DNA of 64,000 nucleotides from Azospirillum oryzae (GTDB lineage Bacteria; Pseudomonadota; Alphaproteobacteria; Azospirillales; Azospirillaceae): the NCBI RefSeq assembly GCF_008364795.1, contig NZ_VTTM01000001.1, positions 930,001 through 994,000 of the forward strand, read 5' to 3'. Under the pieces are notes generated by a model. The model was not told the origin of the DNA and did no database searches. It was given only the letters and a program-made list of their open reading frames with translations. Below, piece by piece: positions 46,102-54,770 of this stretch. The number at the start of each line of letters is the position of its first letter. The first letter of the stretch is position 1. The position numbers and the translations under genes are program-made.

Positions 46102-49002
46102 TCAGGCCGCCTGGATGCGGCAAAGGGTGGTCTTGGTTTCCTGCATCTGGGTCACCGAATCATAGCCGTAGGTGGTCGCCGTGTTGGCGGCCTCGCCCAG
46201 CACGATCGGGTCGGCCCCGGCCGGGTATTTGGAGCGCAGATCCTGCCCCTGATACACGCCGCCGAAATGGAAGGGCATGAAGGCGACGCCGCGGCCGACC
46301 CGTTCGGTCACCATGGCCTTGACCTTCACCTTGCCCTTCTCCGGGCCTTCGACCCAGACCAGCTGGCCGTCCTTGACGCCGGCATTGTTGGCGTCGAACG
46401 GGTTGATCTCGACGAACATGTCCTGCTGCAGCTCGGCCAGCCAGGGGTTGGAGCGCGTCTCGTCGCCGCCGCCCTCATACTCGACCAGACGGCCGGAGGT
46501 GAGGATGATCGGGTATTCCTTCGACACGTCGCGGTCCTGGATGGACTTGTAGAGCGTCGGCACGCGCCAGGACTTGGTGTCCTTGTAGGTCGGATAGCTG
46601 GCGACCAGATCGCGGCGCGGGGTGTAGAGCGGCTCGCGGTGGATCGGAACCGGGTCCGGGAAGTTCCAGGCGACGCAGCGCGCCTTGGCGTTGCCGGGCG
46701 GGTTCAGGCCATGCTTGATCGCCACGCGCTGGATGCCGCCGGACAGGTCGGTGGTCCAGGACACCGCACCGATCTTTTCGCCGCCGATCTTCTGGATGAC
46801 CGCCAGTTCCTCCGCCGTCAGGTCCTTGTCGAAGCCCAGCTTCTGGAGCATCGCCATGGTGACTTCCGGATAGCCGTCCTTGATCTCCGACCCTTCCGGA
46901 TAGGAGCCCTCGGCCAGCAGCGTCACGCCGTTGCGCTCGACGCCGAAGCGGGCGCGGAAGGCGCCGCCGCCCTCGGCCACCGGCAGCGAGGTGTCGTAGA
47001 GGTTGGCGGAACCGGGATGCTTCATCTCCGGCGTGCCCCAGCAGGGCCAGGGCAGGCCGAAGTAATCGCCGTCGCACGGACCGCCGACGGCGCGCAGGGT
47101 CGTCTTGTCGAAGGTGCCCTGATGCTGCATGTGCAGCTTCAGCCGCTCCGGCGACTGGCCGGTGTAGCCGACCGACCACATGCCGCGGTTCCACTCGCGG
47201 GTGATGTCCTCGACCAGCGGCTCGTTGCCGTTGACCTTGATGTTCTTGACCAGATCCGCCGCGAAGCCGAACTTCTTGGCGAAGAGATACATGATCTCGT
47301 GGTCGGTCTTGGCCTCGAACAGCGGCTCGACGATCTTGTCGCGCCACTGCACCGAACGGTTGGACGCGGTGGCGGAGCCGGAGGTCTCGAACTGGGTCGC
47401 GGCCGGCAGCAGGTAGAAGTCGTTCTTGCGGTCGGGCAGCACCGCCGTCATCGTCGGATAGGGATCGACGACGACCAGCAGCTCCAGCTTCTCCATCGCC
47501 TTCTTCATGTCGGGCAGACGGACCTGGCTGTTCGGCGCGTGGCCCCAGAAGACCATGCCCTTGACCGGGTTCGGCTGGTCCAGGTTCTCCTTGGCTTCAA
47601 GCACGCCGTCGAACCAGCGCGACACCGGGATGCCGGTGCTCTCCATCAGCGCCTTGGAGCCGAAGCGCTTCTGGATGTCGTCATACGGGAGATCCCAGAC
47701 GCGCGCCCAGTGGCGCCACGCGCCCTCGGCAAGGCCGTAATAGCCAGGCAGGCTGTCCGAGGTGACGCCGAAATCGGTCGCACCCTGGACGTTGTCGTGG
47801 CCGCGGAAGATGTTGGTGCCGCCGCCCGACACACCGACATTGCCCAGCGCCAGCTGCAGCACGCAATAGGCGCGGGTGTTGTTGTTGCCGATGTGGTGCT
47901 GGGTCCCGCCCATGCACCAGACCAGGGTGCCCGGACGGTTGGAGGCCAGGGTGCGGGCGACGCGGTGCAGCTGCGAGCCCGGAACGCCGGTGACGCGCTC
48001 CACCTCTTCCGGCGTCCACTTGGCGACCTCGGCGCGGATGTCGTCGAAGCCGTAGACGCGCTTGGCGATGTAGTCCTTGTCTTCCCAGCCGTTCTGCAGA
48101 ACGTGCCAGAGGATGCCCCAGATCAGCGCCACGTCGGTGCCGGGACGGAAGCGGATGTATTCGTTGGCGTGGGCGGCGGTGCGGGTGAAGCGCGGATCGG
48201 CGACGATCAGCGGGGCCGCGTTCTGCTCCTTCGCCTTCAGCACATGCATCATGGCGACGGGATGCGCCTCGGCGGCGTTGGAGCCGATGAAGAACAGCGC
48301 GCGCGACTTCTGGATGTCGTTGTAGCTGTTCGTCATGGCGCCGTAACCCCAGACGTTCGCCACGCCGGCCACCGTGGTGGAGTGGCAGATTCGCGCCTGA
48401 TGGTCGACGTTGTTGGTGCCCCACAGCGCCGCGAACTTGCGGAACAGATAGGCCTGCTCGTTGCTGTGCTTGGCCGAGCCGAGCCAGAACACCGAATCCG
48501 GGCCGGACTGCTCGCGGATCGACAGCAGCTTGGAGCCGACCTCCTCAATCGCCTGGTCCCAGCTGATGCGGGTCCACTTGCCGTCGACCATCTTCATCGG
48601 ATAGCGCAGGCGGCGCTCGCCATGGGCGTGCTCGCGCACCGACGCGCCCTTGGCGCAGTGCGAACCGAGGTTGATCGGGCTGTCGAAGCCGGGCTCCTGG
48701 CCGATCCAGACGCCGTTCTGCACTTCGGCGACCACGGTGCAGCCGACCGAGCAATGGGTGCAGACCGTCTTGATCTGCTTCACCGGTGCCCCGGCGACGG
48801 CGGCGGCCGTGGCGGCGTCGGCCTTCTTCACCATCCCGAAGGGCATGGCCGAGGCCAGCGCGGCACCGCCGGCGGCGATGCCGGAGGTGCGCAGGAAGGC
48901 GCGGCGGTCGACCGTAACGCCGGTGGCGGAGGCCAGCGTCTGGGTGAGGGTACGGGCGAGATGGCGGCCGCCGGAGGTGGCCGAGCTTTTCTTGATGAGC
49001 AT
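46102..49002 (-). CDS. fdhA: Formate dehydrogenase catalytic (alpha) subunit, cysteine-type
   Basis: The 966-aa molybdopterin enzyme oxidises formate to CO2. A Tat signal (VDRRAFLRTSG, RR at 33-34) sends it to the periplasm. C81, C84, C88 and C116 bind a [4Fe-4S] cluster. C206 in HQARICHSTT takes the metal-ligand position occupied by selenocysteine in other FDHs, so no TGA recoding is needed. The metal may be Mo or W. MLIKKSSATSGG is chosen because AGAGGAA lies before it. Flanking genes supply the cofactor and export functions. Confidence 0.95.
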   Translation of the reverse strand: MLIKKSSATSGGRHLARTLTQTLASATGVTVDRRAFLRTSGIAAGGAALASAMPFGMVKKADAATAAAVAGAPVKQIKTVCTHCSVGCTVVAEVQNGVWIGQEPGFDSPINLGSHCAKGASVREHAHGERRLRYPMKMVDGKWTRISWDQAIEEVGSKLLSIREQSGPDSVFWLGSAKHSNEQAYLFRKFAALWGTNNVDHQARICHSTTVAGVANVWGYGAMTNSYNDIQKSRALFFIGSNAAEAHPVAMMHVLKAKEQNAAPLIVADPRFTRTAAHANEYIRFRPGTDVALIWGILWHVLQNGWEDKDYIAKRVYGFDDIRAEVAKWTPEEVERVTGVPGSQLHRVARTLASNRPGTLVWCMGGTQHHIGNNNTRAYCVLQLALGNVGVSGGGTNIFRGHDNVQGATDFGVTSDSLPGYYGLAEGAWRHWARVWDLPYDDIQKRFGSKALMESTGIPVSRWFDGVLEAKENLDQPNPVKGMVFWGHAPNSQVRLPDMKKAMEKLELLVVVDPYPTMTAVLPDRKNDFYLLPAATQFETSGSATASNRSVQWRDKIVEPLFEAKTDHEIMYLFAKKFGFAADLVKNIKVNGNEPLVEDITREWNRGMWSVGYTGQSPERLKLHMQHQGTFDKTTLRAVGGPCDGDYFGLPWPCWGTPEMKHPGSANLYDTSLPVAEGGGAFRARFGVERNGVTLLAEGSYPEGSEIKDGYPEVTMAMLQKLGFDKDLTAEELAVIQKIGGEKIGAVSWTTDLSGGIQRVAIKHGLNPPGNAKARCVAWNFPDPVPIHREPLYTPRRDLVASYPTYKDTKSWRVPTLYKSIQDRDVSKEYPIILTSGRLVEYEGGGDETRSNPWLAELQQDMFVEINPFDANNAGVKDGQLVWVEGPEKGKVKVKAMVTERVGRGVAFMPFHFGGVYQGQDLRSKYPAGADPIVLGEAANTATTYGYDSVTQMQETKTTLCRIQAA

Positions 49003-49015
49003 CGGGGCGTTCCTC

Positions 49016-49282
49016 TTAGAAGCGGCTGACTTCGTAGACCTTCCGGACATGGTCGGTCTCGCGGTAGCCCGTGGAGGTCGTCTCTGCCGGGGCGGCCTCG
49101 GCCGTTCCGCTCGTGGCGGTCACGCCGGCCGCGACGGCACCCAGAGCGCCGACGCCGAGACCGGCGACGCGGAACAGGTCGCGCCGGGCGAGCCCCTTTT
49201 CCGTGCTCTGAGCGTCCGTGCCCTGAATGTCCGTGTTCTGCTTTGCTGCTTCGTCCGTGGCTTTGACCGCGTTCCGCGTCAT
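49016..49282 (-). CDS. Formate dehydrogenase region Tat-signal protein
   Basis: The 88-aa protein has a Tat motif (LARRDLFRVAGLGVGALGAV) and a short conserved C-terminus (YRETDHVRKVYEVSRF). It matches the small twin-arginine family that regularly precedes fdhA in proteobacteria and is thought to help the enzyme's assembly or export. GAGGAG lies before the ATG. Its stop is 14 bp from the fdhA start, so the genes are in one operon. Confidence 0.88.
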   Translation of the reverse strand: MTRNAVKATDEAAKQNTDIQGTDAQSTEKGLARRDLFRVAGLGVGALGAVAAGVTATSGTAEAAPAETTSTGYRETDHVRKVYEVSRF

Positions 49283-49299
49283 GGCTTCGCTCCTCACCT

Positions 49300-49926
49300 T
49301 TACGCCGCAAGGTCGAAGGCGCGCGCCTCGACCGCCAGAAAACTCCGTCCGACCGCACCGACCGCCCGATAGAAGCGGGCCGACGGCGAGGTCTCCAAAT
49401 CCGCGAAGAACCGCCCGGCCCAGGAGCCGATGTGGCGGTCGAAGAAAGCCCGCTGCGCATCGAGGCCGGCGGTCCCGCCCTCCTCCGGCGCGAACTCGCC
49501 GGCGATCAGGCCGGCCATCATCTCGCACAGGGCGGCGATGTGGTCCTCCGGCTCCGTCACGCCATCGGCACGGGCGATGCCCAGCCGCGCCATATCGGCG
49601 CGCAGTTCCGCCAGCGGCTTCTCGTTCAGGAATCCGGTCAGGTAGAAGGAGCCGTAGGGCGTGCGCTCGCTGCCGCCGACACCGATGAAGAGGGTGGTGA
49701 ACTCCTCCTCCACCGCCGCCGGGTCGCTGCCGCGCGCCGCATCGGCCAATTGGTCGAGCGCGGCGCCGAAGTCGCCGCCCTCCCCGACCAGTTCACTCAG
49801 CACCGTCAGAAACGCCGCATCGGGCGCGCGCGCCAGCAGGCGCGCCAGCAGGGCATAGACCTGCGCGCGAAGCAGTTCCTCCTCCGCGACCGCGGGAGAA
49901 ACGGTGTGATCGACGGCCTTGGACAC
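49300..49926 (-). CDS. TorD/DmsD-type molybdoenzyme chaperone
   Basis: The 208-aa all-helical protein fits the TorD family of chaperones that hold the Tat signal and the apo-enzyme until the cofactor is inserted. EEFTTLFIGVGGSERTPYGS is the family core, followed by EPEDHIAALCEMMAGLI. It is the first gene of the formate dehydrogenase operon, so FdhA is its likely client. The GTG at 49926 is used, with GGGAGGAG ten bases before it; the open frame continues upstream without family similarity. Confidence 0.85.
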   Translation of the reverse strand: MSKAVDHTVSPAVAEEELLRAQVYALLARLLARAPDAAFLTVLSELVGEGGDFGAALDQLADAARGSDPAAVEEEFTTLFIGVGGSERTPYGSFYLTGFLNEKPLAELRADMARLGIARADGVTEPEDHIAALCEMMAGLIAGEFAPEEGGTAGLDAQRAFFDRHIGSWAGRFFADLETSPSARFYRAVGAVGRSFLAVEARAFDLAA

Positions 49927-50297
49927 GCGCCGCAAACTCCTCCCGGACACAAGACGGGTGCATCGGCGTTCACGGTCCCGCCGCGCGCCGTCCTTGGACC
50001 CAAGGTCCTGCACCCCTTTTGATGCACCTGCGAAAAGCCGTTGCCTTACAGTGGCTTAGCGTTCGGCAGATGAATAATAGAAGGACTGAACCTGTTCTTT
50101 TGTCAACCAAGGACGCGCCCGAAAGTGGGGACAAATGAAACTTTATCGCGGCGCTATGTTCGCGCTGTCAGAGCGCCCCTGTGCTTTGAAGGGGTCCGCA
50201 CTGGCGCGACGATCCGTCGCAATTTGAAAGTCGTTTTGCGAGGGGGAAGCTCCCTCTCCCTCCCCGGGAGAGGGAAGGATGAGGGGTGGCGCAAGGA
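49927..50297. other. 371-bp spacer upstream of the formate dehydrogenase operon
   Basis: It should contain the operon promoter, most likely in the relatively AT-rich stretch 50027-50160. I found no convincing FNR box or sigma54 site. The 3' part holds the repeat hairpin at 50252-50274, just outside the DUF3306 gene stop, which can terminate that upstream transcript. Confidence 0.5.
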
Positions 50298-50378
50298 TCA
50301 GGCAGGTTCGGGACTCTTGGACTGCCCCTCACCCTCCCCGCTTTGCGGGTCCCCTCCCTCTCCCGGGACGGGAGAGGG
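50252..50378. repeat. Palindromic repeat with two CCCTCTCCC/GGGAGAGGG hairpins, entering the DUF3306 gene
   Basis: Two hairpins with the same 9-bp arms lie at 50252-50274 and 50356-50378, each with a 5-base loop. Between them GATGAGGGG and CCCCTCACC can pair. The element resembles those at 17369 and 44087. Its right part (50298-50378) is read as the last codons of the DUF3306 gene. Confidence 0.75.
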
Positions 50379-50816
50379 CCCGCCTTGCTCCGCCACCTCG
50401 TCCAGCGTGTCGAGGAAGCCCTTGCCGACACGGTAGAGCGTCTTCACCGGCACCCCGCCGGTGAACAGGCTGGCGTAGTCGTCGGCGTAGTCCTTCAGCC
50501 CGTCGTCGTTGGCGTAGATCGGGTCGGAGGTCCACAGCTTGCGCAGCGCCTGGCGGTGCAGGTCCTCCGGCACCTCGGCGCGCAGGAAGGGGGTGAAGTC
50601 GGACTCGCCGGTCAGTTCCTCGATCGGCGGGAGGTCCTTCAACGGGTCTTCGGGTTCCGCATCCGGCTGGGCGGAATCGACCGGGATTTCATCGGCGACG
50701 ACGACGGGAAGCTCCGCCGTCTCGTCGACCGGCGGGACCTCGACGGGAGTCGGCTCCGGCTTGACCGCCGTCCGTTTCAGACGCGACCAGCGCGACAGGA
50801 AGGCTTCGTCGCTCAC
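50298..50816 (-). CDS. DUF3306 protein of the formate dehydrogenase region
   Basis: The 172-aa protein matches DUF3306 (SDEAFLSRWSRLK, FLRAEVPEDLHRQALRKLW, YRVGKGFLDTLDEV), a family that accompanies formate dehydrogenase genes but has no known function. The middle part is rich in Pro, Glu and Asp. The last 25 or so residues (GPSPVPGEGGDPQSGEGEG...) come from the palindromic repeat and are not part of the family. The start overlaps the DUF3305 stop by four bases. Confidence 0.87.
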   Translation of the reverse strand: MSDEAFLSRWSRLKRTAVKPEPTPVEVPPVDETAELPVVVADEIPVDSAQPDAEPEDPLKDLPPIEELTGESDFTPFLRAEVPEDLHRQALRKLWTSDPIYANDDGLKDYADDYASLFTGGVPVKTLYRVGKGFLDTLDEVAEQGGPSPVPGEGGDPQSGEGEGQSKSPEPA

Positions 50817-51334
50817 CGCTGCCGGTCCTCCTTCTCGAAATGGCGCTTGCGCTCGCGCTTGTGGAAGGGGACATCGACATGATGCTGCTCGACGAAATCA
50901 CGGACCAGCGCGATCACCTCCGCCGGCATCGGCACCGTCTCCACCACATCGGCACCGACCTGATAGCCCTCCCCCTCATGGGCGGATGCGGTGACGGTGA
51001 AGGGCACCAGTTCCTCGCCATCCGTGCCGGGGCCGACACCGGGGCGCATCACCACCCACAGGCGCGGCGGATCCTGCGACAGGTTCAGGCGGTAACCTTC
51101 GGTATCGGTGCGGAACAGTTCCAGCGTCAGGGTGGCGGCGTGGCTGTGGGTCCAGCCCTCCCCCTCCATCAGCACCCGGCCGGGCGGATCGACCGGGCCG
51201 GCGCCGGGGATGACCGACACCGGGCGCCAGCTCCAGTCGGCCCAGGCGGTGACGCCGCGGCGGCGTTCCACCACGATGCCCAGCGGCATGGTCTCGATGC
51301 GCTCAAGGGATTGGGTAACGGGCTTGTCCGTCAT
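50813..51334 (-). CDS. DUF3305 protein of the formate dehydrogenase region
   Basis: The 173-aa protein matches DUF3305 (PLGIVVERRRGVTAWADWSW, LNLSQDPPRLWVVMRP, VPFTVTASAHEGEGYQ), the regular partner of DUF3306. Its role is unknown, though co-occurrence points to formate dehydrogenase maturation. It is cytosolic with no cofactor motif. Its start overlaps the mobA stop and its stop overlaps the DUF3306 start, each by four bases. So fdhD-mobA-DUF3305-DUF3306 are translated as a coupled set. Confidence 0.87.
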   Translation of the reverse strand: MTDKPVTQSLERIETMPLGIVVERRRGVTAWADWSWRPVSVIPGAGPVDPPGRVLMEGEGWTHSHAATLTLELFRTDTEGYRLNLSQDPPRLWVVMRPGVGPGTDGEELVPFTVTASAHEGEGYQVGADVVETVPMPAEVIALVRDFVEQHHVDVPFHKRERKRHFEKEDRQR

Positions 51335-51969
51335 GACGCATGTCCCGCAGCCAGCAGGCGTTCCGCCTCGGCCAGATCCTCCGGCCGGTTGGTGTTGAAG
51401 AAGGGATCGACCGGATCGACGGCGAAGTCGGCGACGGCCAGCCGGTAACGGGCGGTCCAGGCATCGACCTTGCGGACGCCCTCCTCCACCATGGCGCGGC
51501 GCAGGTCGCCGGCCAGACGGATCGGCCACAGGCCGAAGACCGGATGGTCCTGCCCGCCCGAGCGGGCGCAGGCGAGGTCGGCGCCCTCATGCTCCAGCGC
51601 CGCCACCATGCGGGTGACGAGATCCCGCGGGATGAAAGGCGCGTCGGTGGCGAAGCTGGCGACCCAGGCGATGCCGGGCGCCGTGCCGCGCATCCACTCC
51701 ATGCCGGTCAGCACGCCGGCGAGCGGGCCGGCATAGCCCTCCACCACATCCGCCGCCACCGGCAGGTGGAGATGGGCGAAGCGGGCCGGATCGCCGTTGG
51801 CGTTCAGCACCAGCGGCCCAACCTGCGGCCGGACGGTGGCGACGATGCGTTCCAGGATGCTGCGGTCGCCCAGCGGGCGCAGGCACTTGTCGCCGCCGCC
51901 CATCCGGCGCGACAGCCCGCCGGCCAGCAGCACGCCGCCGATGTCGGGGTGAACGGAGTTAGTCGTCAT
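51331..51969 (-). CDS. mobA: Molybdenum cofactor guanylyltransferase MobA
   Basis: MobA attaches GMP to molybdopterin to form the bis-MGD cofactor required by FdhA. The 212-aa protein shows the nucleotide-binding GVLLAGGLSRRMGGGDK, then GPLAGVLTG and FATDAPFIP. The ATG at 51969 gives a normal N-terminus and overlaps the end of fdhD by 11 bp; the open frame extends 20 codons upstream within fdhD. It is part of the fdhD-mobA-DUF3305-DUF3306 set. Confidence 0.93.
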   Translation of the reverse strand: MTTNSVHPDIGGVLLAGGLSRRMGGGDKCLRPLGDRSILERIVATVRPQVGPLVLNANGDPARFAHLHLPVAADVVEGYAGPLAGVLTGMEWMRGTAPGIAWVASFATDAPFIPRDLVTRMVAALEHEGADLACARSGGQDHPVFGLWPIRLAGDLRRAMVEEGVRKVDAWTARYRLAVADFAVDPVDPFFNTNRPEDLAEAERLLAAGHAS

Positions 51970-52840
51970 CGCGGCTTCCCTTGCGTCCATGCCGGGCATC
52001 CTCGTCGGTTGTTCCGGCGGCATCGGCATCGAAGACCAGCCGGTCGGTGCCGGCCAGCGCGATGAAGCGCTTGCCCTTGGCCCGGCCGACCAGCGTCAGG
52101 TTGGCCTGCCGCGCCAGATGCACGCCCCAGGCAGTGAAGCCGGAGCGCGAGACCAGGATCGGAATGCCCATCTGCACCGTCTTGATCACCATCTCGGATG
52201 TCAGGCGGCCGGTGGTGTAGAAAATCTTGTCCGACGCGGAAATGCCGTTTAGGTGCATGTAGCCGGCGACCTTGTCCACCGCGTTGTGACGGCCGACATC
52301 CTCCATATAGACCAGCGGCCGGTCGCCCTGGCACAGCACGCTGCCGTGGATGGCCCCGGCCTCCAGATACAGGCTGGGCTGCAGGTTGATCTGCTTGGAC
52401 AGCGCGTAGATCCACGAGGTGTGGAGCCGGACGTCGGCCGGTAGCTTGACGGACTCGAAGGTCTCCATCACGTCGCCGAAGGCGGTGCCCTGGGCGCAGC
52501 CGGAGGTCAGCGTCTTCTTCTTCAGCTTGGATTCATAGTCGGTTGCGCGCTCGGTACGGACGACGACGGTGTCCGTTTCCTCGTCCACGTCGATGCCGGT
52601 GATGCGGTCGTCGCGCCGCAGCATGTTCTGGTTCAGCAGATAACCGACGGCCAGACAGTCCGGATAATCGCCGATCGTCATCATGGTGACGATCTCCTGC
52701 CCGTTCAGGTACAGGGTCAGCGGCCGTTCGACCGTGACCGAGGTCTCGATCTCGCGGCCGTCCTGGTCGAGGCCGCGGACGCGCTCGGTCAGCTTGGGGT
52801 TCGCCGGATCCGGCGCTATGGTGAAGGTCTTCAGGCTCAT
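51959..52840 (-). CDS. fdhD: Formate dehydrogenase sulfurtransferase FdhD
   Basis: FdhD passes sulfur from a cysteine desulfurase to the molybdenum cofactor, a step needed for formate dehydrogenase activity. The 293-aa protein has TSGCAQGTAFG, a single cysteine where E. coli FdhD has a CxxC pair, and EDVGRHNAVDKVAGYM and FYTTGRLTSEMVIK, all family blocks. The start MSLKTFTIA is preferred; an ATG four codons earlier has a poor ribosome site. It heads the maturation operon and is divergent from tupB, 86 bp away. Confidence 0.93.
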   Translation of the reverse strand: MSLKTFTIAPDPANPKLTERVRGLDQDGREIETSVTVERPLTLYLNGQEIVTMMTIGDYPDCLAVGYLLNQNMLRRDDRITGIDVDEETDTVVVRTERATDYESKLKKKTLTSGCAQGTAFGDVMETFESVKLPADVRLHTSWIYALSKQINLQPSLYLEAGAIHGSVLCQGDRPLVYMEDVGRHNAVDKVAGYMHLNGISASDKIFYTTGRLTSEMVIKTVQMGIPILVSRSGFTAWGVHLARQANLTLVGRAKGKRFIALAGTDRLVFDADAAGTTDEDARHGRKGSRDDD

Positions 52841-52926
52841 GGTCGGGCTCATGCGCGCGAGTGTGGGCGAGCGGCGTCCATCGGACAAGCCCCCGCCGGA
52901 ACGATTTGAAAAGTGATTTGGACTGA

Positions 52927-53628
52927 ATGCAGGATTTTTCCCAAGCCCTCGCCGTCGCTTTTTCCATGATCGTATCGATGGACGACGGGCTGATGCGGAT
53001 CATCGGCCTGTCGCTGCGGGTCAGCCTGACCGCCGTCGCCATCGCCACGCTGATCGGCCTGCCGCTGGGCGCCGCCGTCGCGGCGTTGCGCTTTCCCGGC
53101 CGGCGCGCCGTCGCCATCACCTTGAACACCATGATGGGGCTGCCGCCGGTGGTGGTCGGGCTGGTGGTCTATCTGCTGCTGTCGCGCTCCGGCCCGTTCG
53201 GGGTGCTGGGTCTGCTGTTCACGCCGGCGGCGATGATCGTCGCCCAGACGGTGATGATCGTGCCGATCGTCGCCTCGCTCGCCCGCCAGACGGTGGAGGA
53301 TCTGCTGGTCGAGTATGACGACCTGCTGCGCGTCGCCGGCGCCGGGCCGATCCGCCGGCTGGTTACCCTGCTGTCGGAAGCGCGCTGGAGCCTCGTCACC
53401 ACCGTGCTGGCCGGATTCGGGCGCGCCTCGGCCGAGGTCGGGGCGGTGATGATCGTCGGCGGCAACATCGAGCATGTCACCCGCGTCATGACAACCGCCA
53501 TCGCGCTGGAGACCAGCAAGGGCGACCTGCCGATGGCGCTGGGGTTGGGCATGGTGCTGATGACCCTGTCGCTGGCGGTCAACCTCGCCGCATCGCTGCT
53601 GAAGGAGGCGGGAGACAGGCCGGCCTGA
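52927..53628 (+). CDS. tupB: Tungstate ABC transporter permease TupB
   Basis: The 233-aa protein has about five to six membrane helices and an EAA-type loop (EYDDLLRVAGAGPIRRL) that contacts the ATPase. Sequence such as NTMMGLPPVVVGLVVY and GFGRASAEVGAVMIVGGNI is typical of TupB. It imports tungstate (or molybdate). It is followed after 120 bp by tupA. No ATPase gene (tupC) is adjacent in the window. The position beside fdhD suggests metal supply for FdhA. Confidence 0.9.
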   Translation: MQDFSQALAVAFSMIVSMDDGLMRIIGLSLRVSLTAVAIATLIGLPLGAAVAALRFPGRRAVAITLNTMMGLPPVVVGLVVYLLLSRSGPFGVLGLLFTPAAMIVAQTVMIVPIVASLARQTVEDLLVEYDDLLRVAGAGPIRRLVTLLSEARWSLVTTVLAGFGRASAEVGAVMIVGGNIEHVTRVMTTAIALETSKGDLPMALGLGMVLMTLSLAVNLAASLLKEAGDRPA

Positions 53629-53749
53629 TCCGGGGGGCCGGTTTTTCCGCCATGCGGCAAAATCGACGGGAACCCGGCAAGGCTTTGCAGGGATTGCCGG
53701 CATACGATATGCCTCGTGGGCAACAACGCCTTTAGGGAGGAGTGACGCG

Positions 53750-54598
53750 ATGCTGCGCCGTTCATTCGTGCTGGGGGTTGCCGCCGCGGCCCTGACCGGC
53801 CTGATCCAGGCAGCCGTCCCGCCGTCGGCGTCGGCCGCCGACCGCTTCATCACGGTGGCCTCCACCACCTCGACCGAGGATTCGGGACTGTTCGGCTCGA
53901 TCCTGCCGAAATTCACCGCCAAGACCGGCATCGAGGTGCGGGTCGTCGCCAAGGGCACCGGTCAGGCCATCGACCTCGCCAAGCGCGGCGACGCCGACGT
54001 GCTGTTCGTCCATCACAAGCCGTCGGAGGACAAGTTCGTCGCCGAGGGCTTCTCCACCCTGCGCAAGCCGGTGATGTACAACGATTTCGTCATCGTCGGC
54101 CCGGCCAGCGACCCGGCCGGCGTCAAGGGCGGCAAGGACGTCGCCGCGGCGCTGTCGAAGATCGCCGAGGCCAGGGCCCCCTTCGTGTCGCGCGGCGACG
54201 ACAGCGGCACGAACAAGGCCGAACTCGCCCTGTGGAAGACGGCCAATCTCGATCCTGCCAAGGCGGATGGCGGCTGGTACCGCTCCATCGGCCAGGGCAT
54301 GGGTCCGACGCTGAACACCGCCGCGGCGATGAACGGCTATACCCTGACCGACCGCGGCACCTGGCTGAACTTCAGGAACCGCGGCCCGCTGACGGTGTTG
54401 GTGGAGGGCGACAAGCGCCTGTTCAATCAATATGGCGTGATGCTGGTCAACCCGGCCAAGTTCCCCCACGTCAAGGCGGCCGACGGTCAGGCCTTCGTCG
54501 ACTGGCTGGTCTCGGCGGAAGGCCAGAAGGCCATCGCCGACTACACCATCAATGGCGAACAGCTGTTCTTCCCCAACGCCAACGAGCCGGGGGCGTAA
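53750..54598 (+). CDS. tupA: Tungstate-binding periplasmic protein TupA
   Basis: The 282-aa protein has a signal peptide (FVLGVAAAALTGLIQ to SASAAD) and the oxyanion motif ASTTSTEDSG of TupA-type receptors. SRGDDSGTNKAE and GRGP-like contacts follow. TupA proteins bind tungstate with far higher affinity than molybdate, so the formate dehydrogenase may be able to use W. GGGAGGAG precedes the ATG. It lies 120 bp after tupB. Confidence 0.92.
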   Translation: MLRRSFVLGVAAAALTGLIQAAVPPSASAADRFITVASTTSTEDSGLFGSILPKFTAKTGIEVRVVAKGTGQAIDLAKRGDADVLFVHHKPSEDKFVAEGFSTLRKPVMYNDFVIVGPASDPAGVKGGKDVAAALSKIAEARAPFVSRGDDSGTNKAELALWKTANLDPAKADGGWYRSIGQGMGPTLNTAAAMNGYTLTDRGTWLNFRNRGPLTVLVEGDKRLFNQYGVMLVNPAKFPHVKAADGQAFVDWLVSAEGQKAIADYTINGEQLFFPNANEPGA

Positions 54599-54770
54599 GG
54601 AGCGGCGGGTTCCTGCGATCCCGCTGTCCGGTAGGGTCGCAGGAACTGTCCAGTCAGCGTTTATCCGGACCGGCCCCAATAAGATTCCCGTTCCCATCGC
54701 GCCGCATTCCCCCATATGAGTGTCCTCAGGCCAGGGGCGTCAGCCCCAAGCGACGGGAGTTTTGGGGACG

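Noticed and set aside
48382..48399. Possible selenocysteine in FdhA
   Set aside because: The ligand position is encoded by a normal cysteine codon (C206), with no in-frame TGA.
44173..49029. A 1618-codon plus-strand open frame opposite the formate dehydrogenase operon
   Set aside because: It is the antisense of fdhC, the lipoprotein gene, fdhB and fdhA, all with clear family motifs. Its composition (His, Arg, Gly, Ala and Val rich) is that of a GC-driven shadow frame.
50252..50378. CRISPR array
   Set aside because: The repeated hairpins are only two, 81 bp apart and palindromic, without regular spacers or cas genes.
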